From the NCBI GenBank assembly GCA_965248135.1, contig CBDFIN010000012.1, forward strand, positions 992,001-1,056,000: a stretch of 64,000 nucleotides of DNA. The letters run 5' to 3'. Position 1 is the stretch's first letter. Every line of letters begins with the position of its first letter. The position numbers and the translations under genes were made by a program. The notes beneath the pieces are model-generated. The model made no database searches. It worked only from the letters and a program-made list of their open reading frames with translations, and had not been told where the DNA came from. Source of the DNA: SZUA-100 sp965248135. GTDB lineage: Bacteria; Pseudomonadota; Alphaproteobacteria; Rhizobiales; Rhizobiaceae. Shown here piece by piece: positions 8,226-17,544 of this stretch.

Positions 8226-8991
8226 AATTTGAAAAACCTCGATTGATCGGGCGCAACACGCTCCAATATAGCTGGATTACTTTATCATGATCATGGCTCA
8301 TCAGGAGCGGATAGCGACCGGCGCTTGCGCGCCGCCCCCGCAAAGGCTTGGGCGTAGCCCAAAATGGCCGTGAGCGAAGAGAGTACTAAATCGAAACATT
8401 TTGAAGGTGTCCAGCCATACCAAGTTCGCTATGGCGGATTGAATTTCTCAATGGTCCAATCAAAACCCCGCCGCGCTCTGAATACTTGCGCCAGCGGGGT
8501 AATATCAATCCGGGATCACCGGTTGTTCGGTTCGAATTATTACAACTTATAGTGGCGTCAACCTAGCTATGCATCTTGTCGATAATGTAAATCTATCTAT
8601 CGAATCGTAGACATGTGCAACAAGGACTCAGCCCAAATACCCGTAACATCCGATTATTTGATCAAATTGTCGGTTTATTACTGTCCGGTCCGCAACATGG
8701 TGCTTTAAGCCCGTGGGCCGGAAGATGACCACCCCTTCGGGTCTGGTCAAAACACGCTTTCAGGTGGATTCATGGTTCCTCCTTCCAACTGTTAACCTAC
8801 GGCTGCGCGCCGAAGGCAATTTCCTGCGGATGAAGCCAGTAACAAAATCCAACAACACACAGTATACTCGTCGAATATTGACCTTTGGCGTAAACACCCG
8901 CAATGATGATGGACCTGAAAATACTGGCCGTCAATAAGTGCTTGATCACGAATTATTTGCAGCCTTTGCGCCGTCGGTACAAAAAAGGTCA
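8226..8991. other. 766-base gene-free stretch between convergent cpaA and hisG
   Basis: No frame here has a credible ribosome site or a recognisable protein. The 74-codon plus-strand frame at 8713-8937 and the 62-codon one at 8364-8552 look random. The region has patchy composition: a GC-rich structured block at 8319-8362, an AT-rich middle (about 8540-8700), and a hairpin-forming stretch near 8726-8751 where GACCA pairs with TGGTC around a CCCCTTCGGG loop. The flanking genes converge, so it is not a shared promoter region. It may be a degenerated insertion or hold a small RNA. I found no tRNA pattern. Confidence 0.5.
8319..8362. repeat. pair of GC-rich perfect hairpins
   Basis: Two perfect short palindromes lie 14 bases apart: GGCGC-TTGC-GCGCC (8320-8333) and TTGGGC-GTA-GCCCAA (8348-8362). 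They stand in a GC-rich island within an otherwise AT-richer intergenic region. Such clustered hairpins are typical of dispersed intergenic repeats or structured RNA. No U-run follows, so termination is not evident. Confidence 0.6.
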
Positions 8992-9684
8992 CTATCGCTT
9001 TATCATCTCGACAATCTGCTGGCGCATGGTTGTCGATGCGTCGTCCCAGGAGGCTGGTTTTGATACCGCCAGCATCGCCTGCGACTTTAATATTACGCCG
9101 TCACGCGGTATTTTCAAATGATTGGCCCTCAGCGTTGAGCCGGTGGAGGTAATGTCGACGATAACATCCGCTTGACCGGCGGCCGGTGCGCCTTCGGTGG
9201 CACCAAGACTTTCGATAATACGGTAAAATGCGATGCCATGCCGGGCAAAGAACCCTTGCGTCAACCGCCAGTATTTTGTTGCAATCCGCAAACGTCTGCC
9301 GTGGCGCAGGCGAAATTCTGCCGCCACATCATCAAGATCAGCCATATATTCAACATCAATCCAGCACTCAGGAACACCGATCACCACATCCGCATGGCCA
9401 AATCCCAGGGCCGCTGCCAAATGTATTTTTTTTTCCCAGCGAACGACATTTTCCCGCACCAGATCCTCACCGGTTACACCCATGTGGATGCTGCCGAGCG
9501 CCATCTCGCTGGCGATCTCAAAGGCCGACAGGAAGGCAATTTCCACTCCGGTGAAATTTTCGATTTGGCCACGATAGTTTCTGTTGTCTGCAGTGCCGCT
9601 GATAGCCATCCCGGCGCGTTCAAAAACCGCAAGCGTCTGTTCTTTAAGCCTGCCTTTTGAGGGAATGCCGATGACCAGTGTCAT
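8992..9684 (-). CDS. hisG: ATP phosphoribosyltransferase, short form
   Basis: HisG makes N1-(5-phosphoribosyl)-ATP, the first step of histidine synthesis. At 230 residues this is the short form, which lacks the C-terminal regulatory domain and needs HisZ. It has the N-terminal lobe (IGIPSKGRLKEQT), the Glu/Asp-rich block MGVTGEDLV, and the PRPP-binding P-loop-like stretch DVIVDITSTGSTLRAN. I use ATG 9684, because a longer frame to 9720 would overlap hisZ by 40 bases. The ATG shares 4 bases with the hisZ stop (ATGA), which shows translational coupling to its obligate partner. Confidence 0.95.
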   Translation of the reverse strand: MTLVIGIPSKGRLKEQTLAVFERAGMAISGTADNRNYRGQIENFTGVEIAFLSAFEIASEMALGSIHMGVTGEDLVRENVVRWEKKIHLAAALGFGHADVVIGVPECWIDVEYMADLDDVAAEFRLRHGRRLRIATKYWRLTQGFFARHGIAFYRIIESLGATEGAPAAGQADVIVDITSTGSTLRANHLKIPRDGVILKSQAMLAVSKPASWDDASTTMRQQIVEMIKR

Positions 9685-10796
9685 TGTCCGCCCCCCTCGC
9701 CGATCAACCGTCCAGGCCAAATGGAAAAACCGACCGCCGGCACCGGGCTTTTGCTGCCGAGCAGGGTCAACAACCGGTCATAGCGCCCGCCGCCGATAAC
9801 CGGGCGCTCGTTTTCAGATGAATATATTTCAAACAACATGCCGGTGTAATAATCCAAGCGACGGCCAAATGAAGCCTTGTAGCGCATGGTACCCAGCGGC
9901 AAACCACGCTCCCTTAGCATCGAAAAGCGGTCGAGCAGCACGGTTCTAGCTGCTCCCAGGTCAAGCGCATGATCACGTTCAAAGCCACCGAGCGCTGCAC
10001 CGGCATCCTCAGCCGAAACATCAATTGCCAAAAACGAGGTTAGGGCCGAGGCCTGCGCTGTATCCAGTCTGGTCGCCGCCAACCGCGCCTTGACAATGGC
10101 GCGCCTGGCTATTTCGACCGCGGTGCGGCCACTGGCGGGAGGCAGGCTGGCCTTTTTCATTTCGGCCGCTACCGCGTCTTCGACAGCAGCGACTTCGCCG
10201 GCATTGATCAGCTCTAAAAGATTGGTATCCATTGATGATGCCGGCTGTTCTTCGACGCCCGAAAGCCGTGCCACATGGGCAGTCAGTTGATCCTCATCGC
10301 CAAAGGCCCGCACCAGCCGTGTCTGCCAGCCCTGCGGCAGGCCAAGGGCTGCCACCACGGCCTCAAACAGCGTTTGATCGCCGAAAATCGTGCGGGTTTC
10401 TTGCACTCCTGCTGAGGCCAGCGCCCCATGAGCATCGGCCAGACAATCAATATCGGCCGCAGCCACATCGGCACGGCCAAAATCCTCAATGCCCGCCTGC
10501 TGGAATTCGCTGCTGCCATCGCGGTGTTGACGAAACACCGTGCCGCAATAGGCATAGCGCTGCGGCAACGCATCCGGGTGGGCGAGATGATGGAGACAGA
10601 CGGGAATGGTGAATTCAGGCCTCAGACAAAGGGCATCACCGTGTTCGTCGCCGGTAATATATATCCTGCGCCGCAGATCCTCGCCCGCCGTTTCAAGAAA
10701 CGGATCGGCCGGCTGCAATATCGCAATCTCGGGCATAAGGCAGGCCCGCGAGGCAAAATAGTCAGTCAGTTTTGCACAGATTTCAACCGCCGTCAT
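9681..10796 (-). CDS. hisZ: ATP phosphoribosyltransferase regulatory subunit
   Basis: HisZ is a catalytically dead histidyl-tRNA-synthetase-like protein that activates short HisG and senses histidine. The 371-residue product has class II motif 2 (RRRIYITGDEHGDALCLRPEFTIPV, seen as TGDEHGDALCLRPEF) and the paralogue marker of tyrosines in RRLDYYTGMLFEIY, followed by GGGRYDRLLTLLG. It has no anticodon-binding domain, unlike the hisS product next to it. The order hisS-hisZ-hisG with gaps of 8 and -4 bases indicates one operon. Confidence 0.94.
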   Translation of the reverse strand: MTAVEICAKLTDYFASRACLMPEIAILQPADPFLETAGEDLRRRIYITGDEHGDALCLRPEFTIPVCLHHLAHPDALPQRYAYCGTVFRQHRDGSSEFQQAGIEDFGRADVAAADIDCLADAHGALASAGVQETRTIFGDQTLFEAVVAALGLPQGWQTRLVRAFGDEDQLTAHVARLSGVEEQPASSMDTNLLELINAGEVAAVEDAVAAEMKKASLPPASGRTAVEIARRAIVKARLAATRLDTAQASALTSFLAIDVSAEDAGAALGGFERDHALDLGAARTVLLDRFSMLRERGLPLGTMRYKASFGRRLDYYTGMLFEIYSSENERPVIGGGRYDRLLTLLGSKSPVPAVGFSIWPGRLIGEGGGQ

Positions 10797-10804
10797 CGGA
10801 CTAC

Positions 10805-12292
10805 TCAGCTGTCTTTCGCCTGGGCGGTGAGCAGTTTATTCACCTCAACCACAAGGTCTTTTCTGGCCACGGAAAACTGCGCCGGACGTGATGCGCGCCA
10901 GTCCTCATTGTCGGTGATATCCCTGGACAGGCGTTTGCCCTCATAAAGGTCCTTGATCTGCACCTCGCCTTGTTCGCGCTCGTTTGACCCCTGAATAATG
11001 GCGATGCCCGAACCGCGCCGGTCGGCATATTGCAACTGTTTGCCGAATTGTTTGGGGTTGCCCTGATACATCTCGGCGCGAATGCCGGCATTGCGCAATT
11101 CCTGCGTCATCGCCTGATAGCGCCCAAGGCTTTCAATATCGCGGTCCATGACGCAGACGATTACCGGAGCGAGAAGTGGATTACTGTCCAGCTTGCCGAG
11201 ATTTTTTAGCGCTGTCATCAACCGTGATACGCCGATGGAAAAGCCGGTCGCCGGCACCGGATTGCCCATAAAGCGCGATACCAGACCGTCATAGCGCCCG
11301 CCGCCACCAACCGAGCCGAATTGCACCTTTTGGCCCTTTTCGTTGGTGACATCGAATAAAAGCTCCGCCTCATAGACCGGCCCGGTATAGTATTCGAGGC
11401 CGCGGACGCAAGTGGCGTCAATTTTGATTCGGTTGTCGTCGTAGCCTGCGGATCTGAAAAGACTATTAAGTACATTTAGCTCTTCAATACCCTCCCAAAA
11501 TACATCTGCCCACATAGTTGAGCTTGAATTACGTGAAATGAATGGGTCATTCAACGAGGAAAGAACCATTTCAATCCGCCTCTCATCCAGCCCAACTCCG
11601 CCGGTAAAATCGCCGCTATCATCCTTGCGGCCCTTGCCCAGCAATTGCCGCACGCCTTCCACGCCCAGCCGGTCGAGCTTGTCTATCGCCCGCATCACCC
11701 CAAGTCGCCGTTCGGCATTTTCATCACCACCAAGGCCAATCGCCTCCATCACCCCGTCCAGTACTTTTCGGTTATTGACGCGGATAACATAGTCGCCACG
11801 GGCAATCCCCAGCGCCTCCATCGTGTCGGCCATCATCATCGCCATTTCAGCATCAGCTGAGACATTGGGCGCACCGACAATATCGGCGTCAAACTGCATG
11901 AACTGGCGAAACCTTCCCGGCCCGGGCTTCTCGTTTCTAAACACCCAGCCGGCGCGATAGGTGCGGTAGGGGGTCTGCAGATCGTTGAAATTTTCAGCAA
12001 AATGGCGCGCCAGCGGCGCCGTCAGATCATAACGCAAGCTCATCCACTGATCATCATCATCGGCAATCGAAAACACACCCTCATTGGGCCGATCACCGTC
12101 GGGCAGAAACTTGCCCAAGGCGTCGGTATATTCAAACATCGGGGTTTCGACGGGATCAAAACCATAACGCTCGTAGACGGTGCGAATTTTCGCCATCATT
12201 TCTTCGGTGGCGCGGATATCTGCCGCATCTCGGTCGACAAAACCACGCGGCAGGCGCGGCCTTATCCTTTGTTTCTTGTTCTTGTTGGCCAT
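10805..12292 (-). CDS. hisS: histidine--tRNA ligase
   Basis: This class II synthetase charges tRNA-His. The 495 residues hold motif 1 (DAADIRATEEMMAKIRTVYERYGF), motif 2 (MSLRYDLTAPLARH and the loop FRNEKPGPGRFRQFMQ) and the histidine-specific motif RGLEYYTGPVYEAE. The motif 3 region has GGGRYDGLV and TGFSIGVSRL. The last about 95 residues are the anticodon-binding domain. The basic N-terminus (NKNKKQRIRPRLPRGF) and the long insertions are typical of the divergent alphaproteobacterial HisS group. It is the first gene of a hisS-hisZ-hisG run. Confidence 0.96.
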   Translation of the reverse strand: MANKNKKQRIRPRLPRGFVDRDAADIRATEEMMAKIRTVYERYGFDPVETPMFEYTDALGKFLPDGDRPNEGVFSIADDDDQWMSLRYDLTAPLARHFAENFNDLQTPYRTYRAGWVFRNEKPGPGRFRQFMQFDADIVGAPNVSADAEMAMMMADTMEALGIARGDYVIRVNNRKVLDGVMEAIGLGGDENAERRLGVMRAIDKLDRLGVEGVRQLLGKGRKDDSGDFTGGVGLDERRIEMVLSSLNDPFISRNSSSTMWADVFWEGIEELNVLNSLFRSAGYDDNRIKIDATCVRGLEYYTGPVYEAELLFDVTNEKGQKVQFGSVGGGGRYDGLVSRFMGNPVPATGFSIGVSRLMTALKNLGKLDSNPLLAPVIVCVMDRDIESLGRYQAMTQELRNAGIRAEMYQGNPKQFGKQLQYADRRGSGIAIIQGSNEREQGEVQIKDLYEGKRLSRDITDNEDWRASRPAQFSVARKDLVVEVNKLLTAQAKDS

Positions 12293-12390
12293 GAAATCGG
12301 TCCGGGGCAGGAATAGTTGAATTTTCGGCTGTTCCTAAACCATAGCTGCAATGGCGGCAAGCGGTGCGGCGTAATGGCCGGCCTATTGCC

Positions 12391-13164
12391 TTACCGTGTT
12401 ACCGATTTCAACCAGCGGTTAAACGCCCCGGCGCTGCCGTTAAACGCATTAAGGTCAATTTTGCCCTTGTGCCCGGGAATTTTGCCGGTACCGGAATATT
12501 GCCAGAATTTCCACGCCCGGCGCGGATATTTGCGTGCCGGATGGGCTGTTACCGACCTTAGCCAGAAGGTATGATCGCGAAATGCACCCTTAAGATTATC
12601 CTCATAGAAGTCCGGTGACGTGTAGATGATCGGCTTCTTGCCATAGTGCCGCTCAAGCAGCCTGAGAAAAATGCGAAATTCGCTGCGTATCTTGTACGGC
12701 GGTGGCCGTTTCTTGCAGGTCTTCGACCGGTGGTTCCATTCCGCATCCAGCACCGGCGGCAATGATTTGGAATCCCGTGGCACATGATTGATAAACCACA
12801 CCGCCTGTTTGTGGGCCGAGGTACAAAAATAATAGAAATGATAGGCGCCGCGCGGTATGCCTGCTCGTCTTGCTGCCCGCCAGTATTTGGTGAAATTCTC
12901 GTCGGTGTGGTCACCGCCCTCCGTCGCCTTGATGAAAGCGAATGATACACCACGCGATTTTAACCCGCGCCAATTGACCTCACCCTGATATTTGGAAACA
13001 TCGACGCCGTGCACGGGATAGGTTTTCGGCGAACCGCCCTCAAACACCACCGGATCGCTGTCACCAAAGCGCGGCGGCTTTAAATCGAAAGCGCTGACAT
13101 CAAATCCCGAGGTGGTGCACCCGGTGAACAAAATGGCAAACAGGCAAATTGAAATAAACTTCAT
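12391..13164 (-). CDS. GH25-family muramidase-like lipoprotein
   Basis: From ATG 13164 the 257-residue product opens with a lipoprotein-type signal ending in LFTGC (Cys16), so it is probably anchored in a membrane facing the periplasm; the F at -3 is not ideal. The rest is a glycoside hydrolase 25 (Chalaropsis-type lysozyme) domain: GVDVSKYQGEVNW (Asp55), VSFAFIKATEGG (about residues 73-83), ARRAGIPRGAYHFYYF, and the catalytic DAEWN (Asp140, Glu142). It should cleave the MurNAc-GlcNAc bond in peptidoglycan. A longer frame starts at 13254 but would add a non-signal leader. No phage genes lie nearby, so a cell-wall remodelling role is more likely than lysis. Confidence 0.88.
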   Translation of the reverse strand: MKFISICLFAILFTGCTTSGFDVSAFDLKPPRFGDSDPVVFEGGSPKTYPVHGVDVSKYQGEVNWRGLKSRGVSFAFIKATEGGDHTDENFTKYWRAARRAGIPRGAYHFYYFCTSAHKQAVWFINHVPRDSKSLPPVLDAEWNHRSKTCKKRPPPYKIRSEFRIFLRLLERHYGKKPIIYTSPDFYEDNLKGAFRDHTFWLRSVTAHPARKYPRRAWKFWQYSGTGKIPGHKGKIDLNAFNGSAGAFNRWLKSVTR

Positions 13165-13275
13165 CAAATTTCCGGTAGATCGCATCAAGCAGCTACATGG
13201 GCGATAATTGTGGCAGCGAAGCGTTACCAATGGCTTATTTATGCTTAATTTCAAGTAAAGATTGCAACGGCATCT

Positions 13276-15099
13276 TTATCGGTCCGTGAAAACACTGGCA
13301 CCTTGATCGGCCGGGCCGGCGATGCGGCGGAAGGCGGAGAATAATTCGCGGCCCATGCCGGATTCGCTGGTTGCCTCATCATGCTGGGCAGCGGTTCGTG
13401 CAGCAACAGCCGCTTCATCTTCCAGCAATTCAAGACGACCGGAAACGGCATCAAGCCGCAGCCTGTCGCCATCGACAAGCCTGGCCAAAAGCCCACCCTG
13501 CTTTGCCTCAGGGGTAAGATGAATAGCCGCCGCGACCTTGCCGGTAGCACCGGACATACGGCCATCGGTCACCAGTGCGACCCTGTGGCCTCGGTCCTGC
13601 AGCAGACCAAGCACCGGCGTCAGCCCGTGTAGTTCCGGCATGCCATTGGCCTGCGGTCCCTGAAACCGCAGCACTGCAATGAAATCCATATTCAACTCAT
13701 CCCGCTTGAAGGCTTCGGCAAAGGCCGACTGGCTTTCAAACACCCGAGCCGGTGCCTCAATGACATGATATGCCGGTTTGACGGCGGAAATTTTGATCAC
13801 CGCCCGGCCAAGATTGCCGTCGAGCATTTTCAACCCGCCATTGGCTGTAAACGGCTTTGCAGCCCTCGCAAGAACCTGGTCATCACCGCTTTCCTGCAGC
13901 ACATCGCTCCAAACCAATTCGCCATCACCGGCAAGCTTCGGCTCCCTTATCGAGCCGCCAATGGTACCGCCGGCAATTGTTGCTGCATCACCGTGCATCA
14001 GTCCAGCATTTATCAGTTCCCGCATTAGATATCCAAGCCCGCCAGCGGCATGAAAGCGGTTCACATCGGCCGGGCCATTGGGGTAAATTCTGGCAAGCAG
14101 CGGCACCTGCTCTGAAAGCTCGGCAATATCGCTCCAGCGAAGGTCTATGCCGGCAGCCCGGGCAATGGCCACCAGATGCAGGGTGTGATTGGTCGAACCG
14201 CCGGTGGCGTGCAGGCCGACGACGGCATTGACAATAGCGCGTTCATCGACCAGTTCACCCACCGGCAGATACTCATTGCCAAGGGCGGTAATGGCCAGTG
14301 CTCTGATTGTTGCTTCGCGGGTCAAGGCATCACGCAGCGGTGTCCCCGGATTGATGAAGCTCGAACCGGGCAAGTGAAGGCCCATGATTTCCATCAGCAT
14401 CTGGTTGGAATTGGCCGTGCCATAAAAGGTGCAGGTGCCCGGCGCGTGGTAGCTGGCCGATTCAGAGGCAAGCAATTCGGCCCGGCCCATCTTTCCTTCC
14501 GCATAAAGCTGGCGGGTTTTGACCTTGGCATCATTCGACTGTCCGCTTGGCATGGGACCTGCCGGTACAAACACAGCCGGCAGATGGCCGAAAGCCAGGG
14601 CGCCGATCAACAGGCCAGGCACAATCTTGTCGCAGACACCCAGATAAAGGGCTGCATCGAACATGTTGTGGGAAAGACCGACCGCGGTTGCCATGGCGAT
14701 AATATCGCGCGAAAACAGCGATAGTTCCATGCCCGGCCGGCCCTGGGTGACGCCATCGCACATTGCCGGCACTCCGGTGGCAACTTGTGCCGTTCCTCCG
14801 GCATCACGCGCTGCCTGTTTGATGATATCAGGAAAATGCTCAAACGGCTGATGGGCCGAAAGCATGTCATTATAGGATGTGATGATCGCCAGATTGCCGC
14901 TGGTGTCACCGGCAAGGGCGGTTTTATCGCTGGCCGGACAGGCGGCAAATCCGTGAGCCAGATTACCGCAGGAAAGTGCGCCGCGTTGTGGCCCCTTGCC
15001 GGTCGCGTCGCGGATATTTTGCAGATAGCTTTGGCGCAATGGTTTGCTGCGTTCAACCAGACGTGCGGTTAGCGCCGCTATGGGCTTGGCTACTTCCAT
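13276..15099 (-). CDS. edd: phosphogluconate dehydratase
   Basis: Edd dehydrates 6-phosphogluconate to 2-keto-3-deoxy-6-phosphogluconate, the first step specific to the Entner-Doudoroff route. The 607-residue product belongs to the IlvD/EDD family. The iron-sulfur cysteines are in VPAMCDGVTQG, YLGVCDKIVPG and PGTCTFYGTANSNQ. Other markers are GLHATGGSTNHTLH and the C-terminal VTDGRMSGATGKV. It is last in zwf-pgl-edd, starting 33 bases after pgl. The aldolase gene eda is not in the window, so it must lie elsewhere. Confidence 0.96.
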   Translation of the reverse strand: MEVAKPIAALTARLVERSKPLRQSYLQNIRDATGKGPQRGALSCGNLAHGFAACPASDKTALAGDTSGNLAIITSYNDMLSAHQPFEHFPDIIKQAARDAGGTAQVATGVPAMCDGVTQGRPGMELSLFSRDIIAMATAVGLSHNMFDAALYLGVCDKIVPGLLIGALAFGHLPAVFVPAGPMPSGQSNDAKVKTRQLYAEGKMGRAELLASESASYHAPGTCTFYGTANSNQMLMEIMGLHLPGSSFINPGTPLRDALTREATIRALAITALGNEYLPVGELVDERAIVNAVVGLHATGGSTNHTLHLVAIARAAGIDLRWSDIAELSEQVPLLARIYPNGPADVNRFHAAGGLGYLMRELINAGLMHGDAATIAGGTIGGSIREPKLAGDGELVWSDVLQESGDDQVLARAAKPFTANGGLKMLDGNLGRAVIKISAVKPAYHVIEAPARVFESQSAFAEAFKRDELNMDFIAVLRFQGPQANGMPELHGLTPVLGLLQDRGHRVALVTDGRMSGATGKVAAAIHLTPEAKQGGLLARLVDGDRLRLDAVSGRLELLEDEAAVAARTAAQHDEATSESGMGRELFSAFRRIAGPADQGASVFTDR

Positions 15100-15132
15100 C
15101 CGCTATTTCCTTCAGTGTTTTTTTACGGCTAA

Positions 15133-15843
15133 TTATGGCGACCAGAAAATATTCAATTCCTGGGACCGGTTCTGCAAAACATGGCGAATGGGCAGCCTGT
15201 TGGCATCACCATTGGCTAATGCCTGTTCCAAAACGCTGCGCTTTTCGGCTCCCTCAAGGTGAAGAGCAAGAAACCGGCTTGCTATCAGTAAGGGCAAGGT
15301 CAGTGTTATGCGGGTGACGCCGGCGTTTTTTGAATGCATCGCCTTGACCGCCAAATTGGTTCTCGGCGAGGTCGCCTCGGCCAAATTGTCCGCATCACTA
15401 AACCAGGAGGCGGTGTGACCATCGCGGCCCATGCCGAGCACGACAACATCGAACGGCTTCGACAACCGGTCAATTATCATGCCGATTTCCGCTTCGGCCT
15501 GTTGTGCCGTCTGACCCGATTGAAAGAACGGCACAAAGCGGGCAAACGAAGCCCGGCCGACCAACAGGTTCTCGCTGACCATTTTGGCATTTGAGCGCGT
15601 GTCCTCAATATCAACCCAGCGTTCGTCCACCAAGGTGATGGTCACATCGGTCCAGTCGATCTCAGCTTGTGATAGGGCCTTGAACATTTTTGTCGGCGTC
15701 TTCCCGCCGGAAACCGCCATCACCGCGTGGCCGCGTATCTGGATCGAACGCCCGAGCTGGTGGGCGATTTCGCTGGCCAGCGCCTCTGCCATGGTGTCGG
15801 AATCTTCAAACTGATGCAGGGTCATGTGTTTTGCCAATTGCAT
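15133..15843 (-). CDS. pgl: 6-phosphogluconolactonase
   Basis: Pgl hydrolyses 6-phosphoglucono-1,5-lactone to 6-phosphogluconate. The 236-residue product is of the DevB/SOL type (glucosamine-6-phosphate isomerase fold) and not the beta-propeller type. It shows AVSGGKTPTKMFKAL, the block TITLVDERWVDIEDTRSNAKMV (seen as LVDERWV and RSNAKMV) and VVLGMGRDGHTASWF. The start at 15843 comes 6 bases after the zwf stop and uses AGGGG about 10 bases upstream; an ATG 6 codons later is a minor alternative. It acts between zwf and edd in the same operon. Confidence 0.94.
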   Translation of the reverse strand: MQLAKHMTLHQFEDSDTMAEALASEIAHQLGRSIQIRGHAVMAVSGGKTPTKMFKALSQAEIDWTDVTITLVDERWVDIEDTRSNAKMVSENLLVGRASFARFVPFFQSGQTAQQAEAEIGMIIDRLSKPFDVVVLGMGRDGHTASWFSDADNLAEATSPRTNLAVKAMHSKNAGVTRITLTLPLLIASRFLALHLEGAEKRSVLEQALANGDANRLPIRHVLQNRSQELNIFWSP

Positions 15844-15849
15844 TTGCTG

Positions 15850-17331
15850 TCACCCCTCTCCATCGTGCCAGGTGCGACCATCGCGTTCGATCAGCGCGAT
15901 CGACGCCGAAGGGCCCCAGGTGCCGGCGGTATAGGTCTGAACTCTCTGGCTACTATCTTCCCAGGCCTTGAGGATCGGGTCGATCCAGCGCCACGCCGCC
16001 TCAACCTCGTCGCGGCGCATAAACAGGGTTTGAAAGCCACGCACCACATCAAGCAAAAGACGTTCATAGGCATCGGGACTACGCACATTAAACGCCTCGG
16101 CAAAGCTCATGTCGAGCGGCACATGGCGCAGCCGCATGCCGCCCGGACCAGGGTCCTTGATCATGATCCACTGCTTTACCCCCTCGTCGGGCTGCAGCCG
16201 GATCACCAATTGGTTGCTAACCGGGCGACCGGCGGATTCTGGAAAAATCGAATGGGGCACGGGCTTGAAATTAATCACAATCTCCGACATGCGCTGGGAC
16301 AGGCGTTTGCCGGTACGCAAATAAAATGGCACTCCCGCCCATCGCCAGTTCTCAATCTCGGCCTTGATCGCGACAAAGGTTTCGGTGCTGCTTTCGCCAT
16401 TATCAAGCTCTTCCAGATAGCCCTTGACCGCGCCACCAGCCGAGGCCCCGGCCTTGTATTGGCCGCGAACGGAGCATTTTTCGCAATTATTCAACCCGAC
16501 CGGCGCAAGCGCCCGCAACACTTTAAGTTTCTCGTCCCGCAGCGCGTCGGCATCGGTCGAAGATGGTGGCTCCATGGCAACCAGGCACAACAGTTGCAAA
16601 AGGTGGTTCTGCACCATATCGCGCAGCGCCCCTGCCCGATCGTAATAGCCGGCCCGGCTCTCCAGCCCCACGGTCTCGGCAACGGTGATCTGGACATGGT
16701 CAATATGGGCAGAATTCCACAATGGTTCAAACAGCGAATTGGCAAAGCGCAACGCCAGGAGATTTTGAACCGTTTCCTTGCCGAGATAATGATCGATGCG
16801 GAAGATCTGGTCTTCGCGGAAATAGCGGCCCACGGTGGCGTTGAGTTCTTGCGCCGACTGCAAATCACGTCCAATCGGTTTTTCCATCACCAGCCGGGCA
16901 CCCGGCTTGATCAGCTCAAATTTGTCAAGTTGCCGGGTGATGATGCCAAAAAGCGAAGGCCCGACGGCCAGGTAATAGGCCAGGATCGATTTCCCGTTGT
17001 CCTGCTCCAACACCGATTTCAGTTTTTTCCAGTCAGCATCGGTGGTGACATCAAGCTGCACATATCGCAATCGGGCAAGAAAGCTGCTTAGAACTTCAGC
17101 GTCGATTTCCTCCGCCTCAATGTGTTCTTCAATCGCTCGGCTGGCAAATTTACGATAGCCCTTGTCGTCCAGCGCCGATCGCGCAGCACCTATAAACCGG
17201 GTGTTACCCGAAATCTGGCCATCCCGTTCGCGGTGATATAGCGCTGGCAGCAGTTTTCGTTCAGCCAGATCGCCGGTGCCGCCGAATATCACCGCGTCAA
17301 AGGGTTGAACCGGGATAATTTTACTGGTCAT
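15850..17331 (-). CDS. zwf: glucose-6-phosphate 1-dehydrogenase
   Basis: Zwf oxidises glucose 6-phosphate to 6-phosphogluconolactone with NADP+ (or NAD+). The 493-residue protein has the N-terminal dinucleotide-binding site IFGGTGDLAERKLLPALY and the active-site signature RIDHYLGKE, where His and Lys bind substrate. The C-terminal G6PD domain has MRLRHVPLDMSF and LLLDVVRGFQTLFMRRDEVEAAW (in part). It is the first gene of zwf-pgl-edd, so the three cotranscribed steps lead from glucose 6-phosphate to KDPG. A long frame on the opposite strand (15727-17091) is a composition artefact. Confidence 0.97.
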   Translation of the reverse strand: MTSKIIPVQPFDAVIFGGTGDLAERKLLPALYHRERDGQISGNTRFIGAARSALDDKGYRKFASRAIEEHIEAEEIDAEVLSSFLARLRYVQLDVTTDADWKKLKSVLEQDNGKSILAYYLAVGPSLFGIITRQLDKFELIKPGARLVMEKPIGRDLQSAQELNATVGRYFREDQIFRIDHYLGKETVQNLLALRFANSLFEPLWNSAHIDHVQITVAETVGLESRAGYYDRAGALRDMVQNHLLQLLCLVAMEPPSSTDADALRDEKLKVLRALAPVGLNNCEKCSVRGQYKAGASAGGAVKGYLEELDNGESSTETFVAIKAEIENWRWAGVPFYLRTGKRLSQRMSEIVINFKPVPHSIFPESAGRPVSNQLVIRLQPDEGVKQWIMIKDPGPGGMRLRHVPLDMSFAEAFNVRSPDAYERLLLDVVRGFQTLFMRRDEVEAAWRWIDPILKAWEDSSQRVQTYTAGTWGPSASIALIERDGRTWHDGEG

Positions 17332-17504
17332 AAGGGTGATTTCCTGCGGAAATGATGAAGGATTTGCATCTTGTTCGACTATAATCTAATCGATTTAAAA
17401 AGGCTACCTTGCGGCGATAAGTACCATCTTGAATCGACAATATACCCAAAGCACTCAGTAAAATGGTGGCTTGGGAACAAAAGTTTTTTTACGCCACACA
17501 CTTG

Positions 17505-17531
17505 TCCGAAATCCGGTGCCCACTTTTCGGG
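17505..17531. repeat. degenerate copy of a Rhizobiales intergenic palindromic element
   Basis: The 27 bases here match, with two differences, the element TCCGAAAACCGGTTCCCA-CTTTTCGGG that I remember as very common between genes in rhizobia and relatives. The core CCGAAA...TTTCGG is palindromic. It sits in the 213-base gap upstream of zwf and downstream of the DUF1330 gene. A second diverged copy is at 43599-43623. The element is known to me only by recurrence; its function is unclear. Confidence 0.6.
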
Positions 17532-17544
17532 TGCGTGGAGAATA

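Noticed and set aside
8541..8570. GGTTCGAAT, similar to a tRNA T-loop
   Set aside because: The flanking five-base arms do not pair and no acceptor, D or anticodon arm can be built around it.
8713..8937. A 74-codon plus-strand frame in the cpaA-hisG gap
   Set aside because: The residue composition looks random and no ribosome site or domain is visible.
12391..13164. GH25 gene as a prophage endolysin
   Set aside because: There is no holin, portal, capsid, tail or integrase gene anywhere nearby, and the N-terminus looks like a lipoprotein signal.
15727..17091. A 454-codon open frame on the plus strand opposite zwf
   Set aside because: It lies fully antisense to a well-supported zwf, has no family motif or ribosome site, and is best explained by codon bias in the zwf frame.
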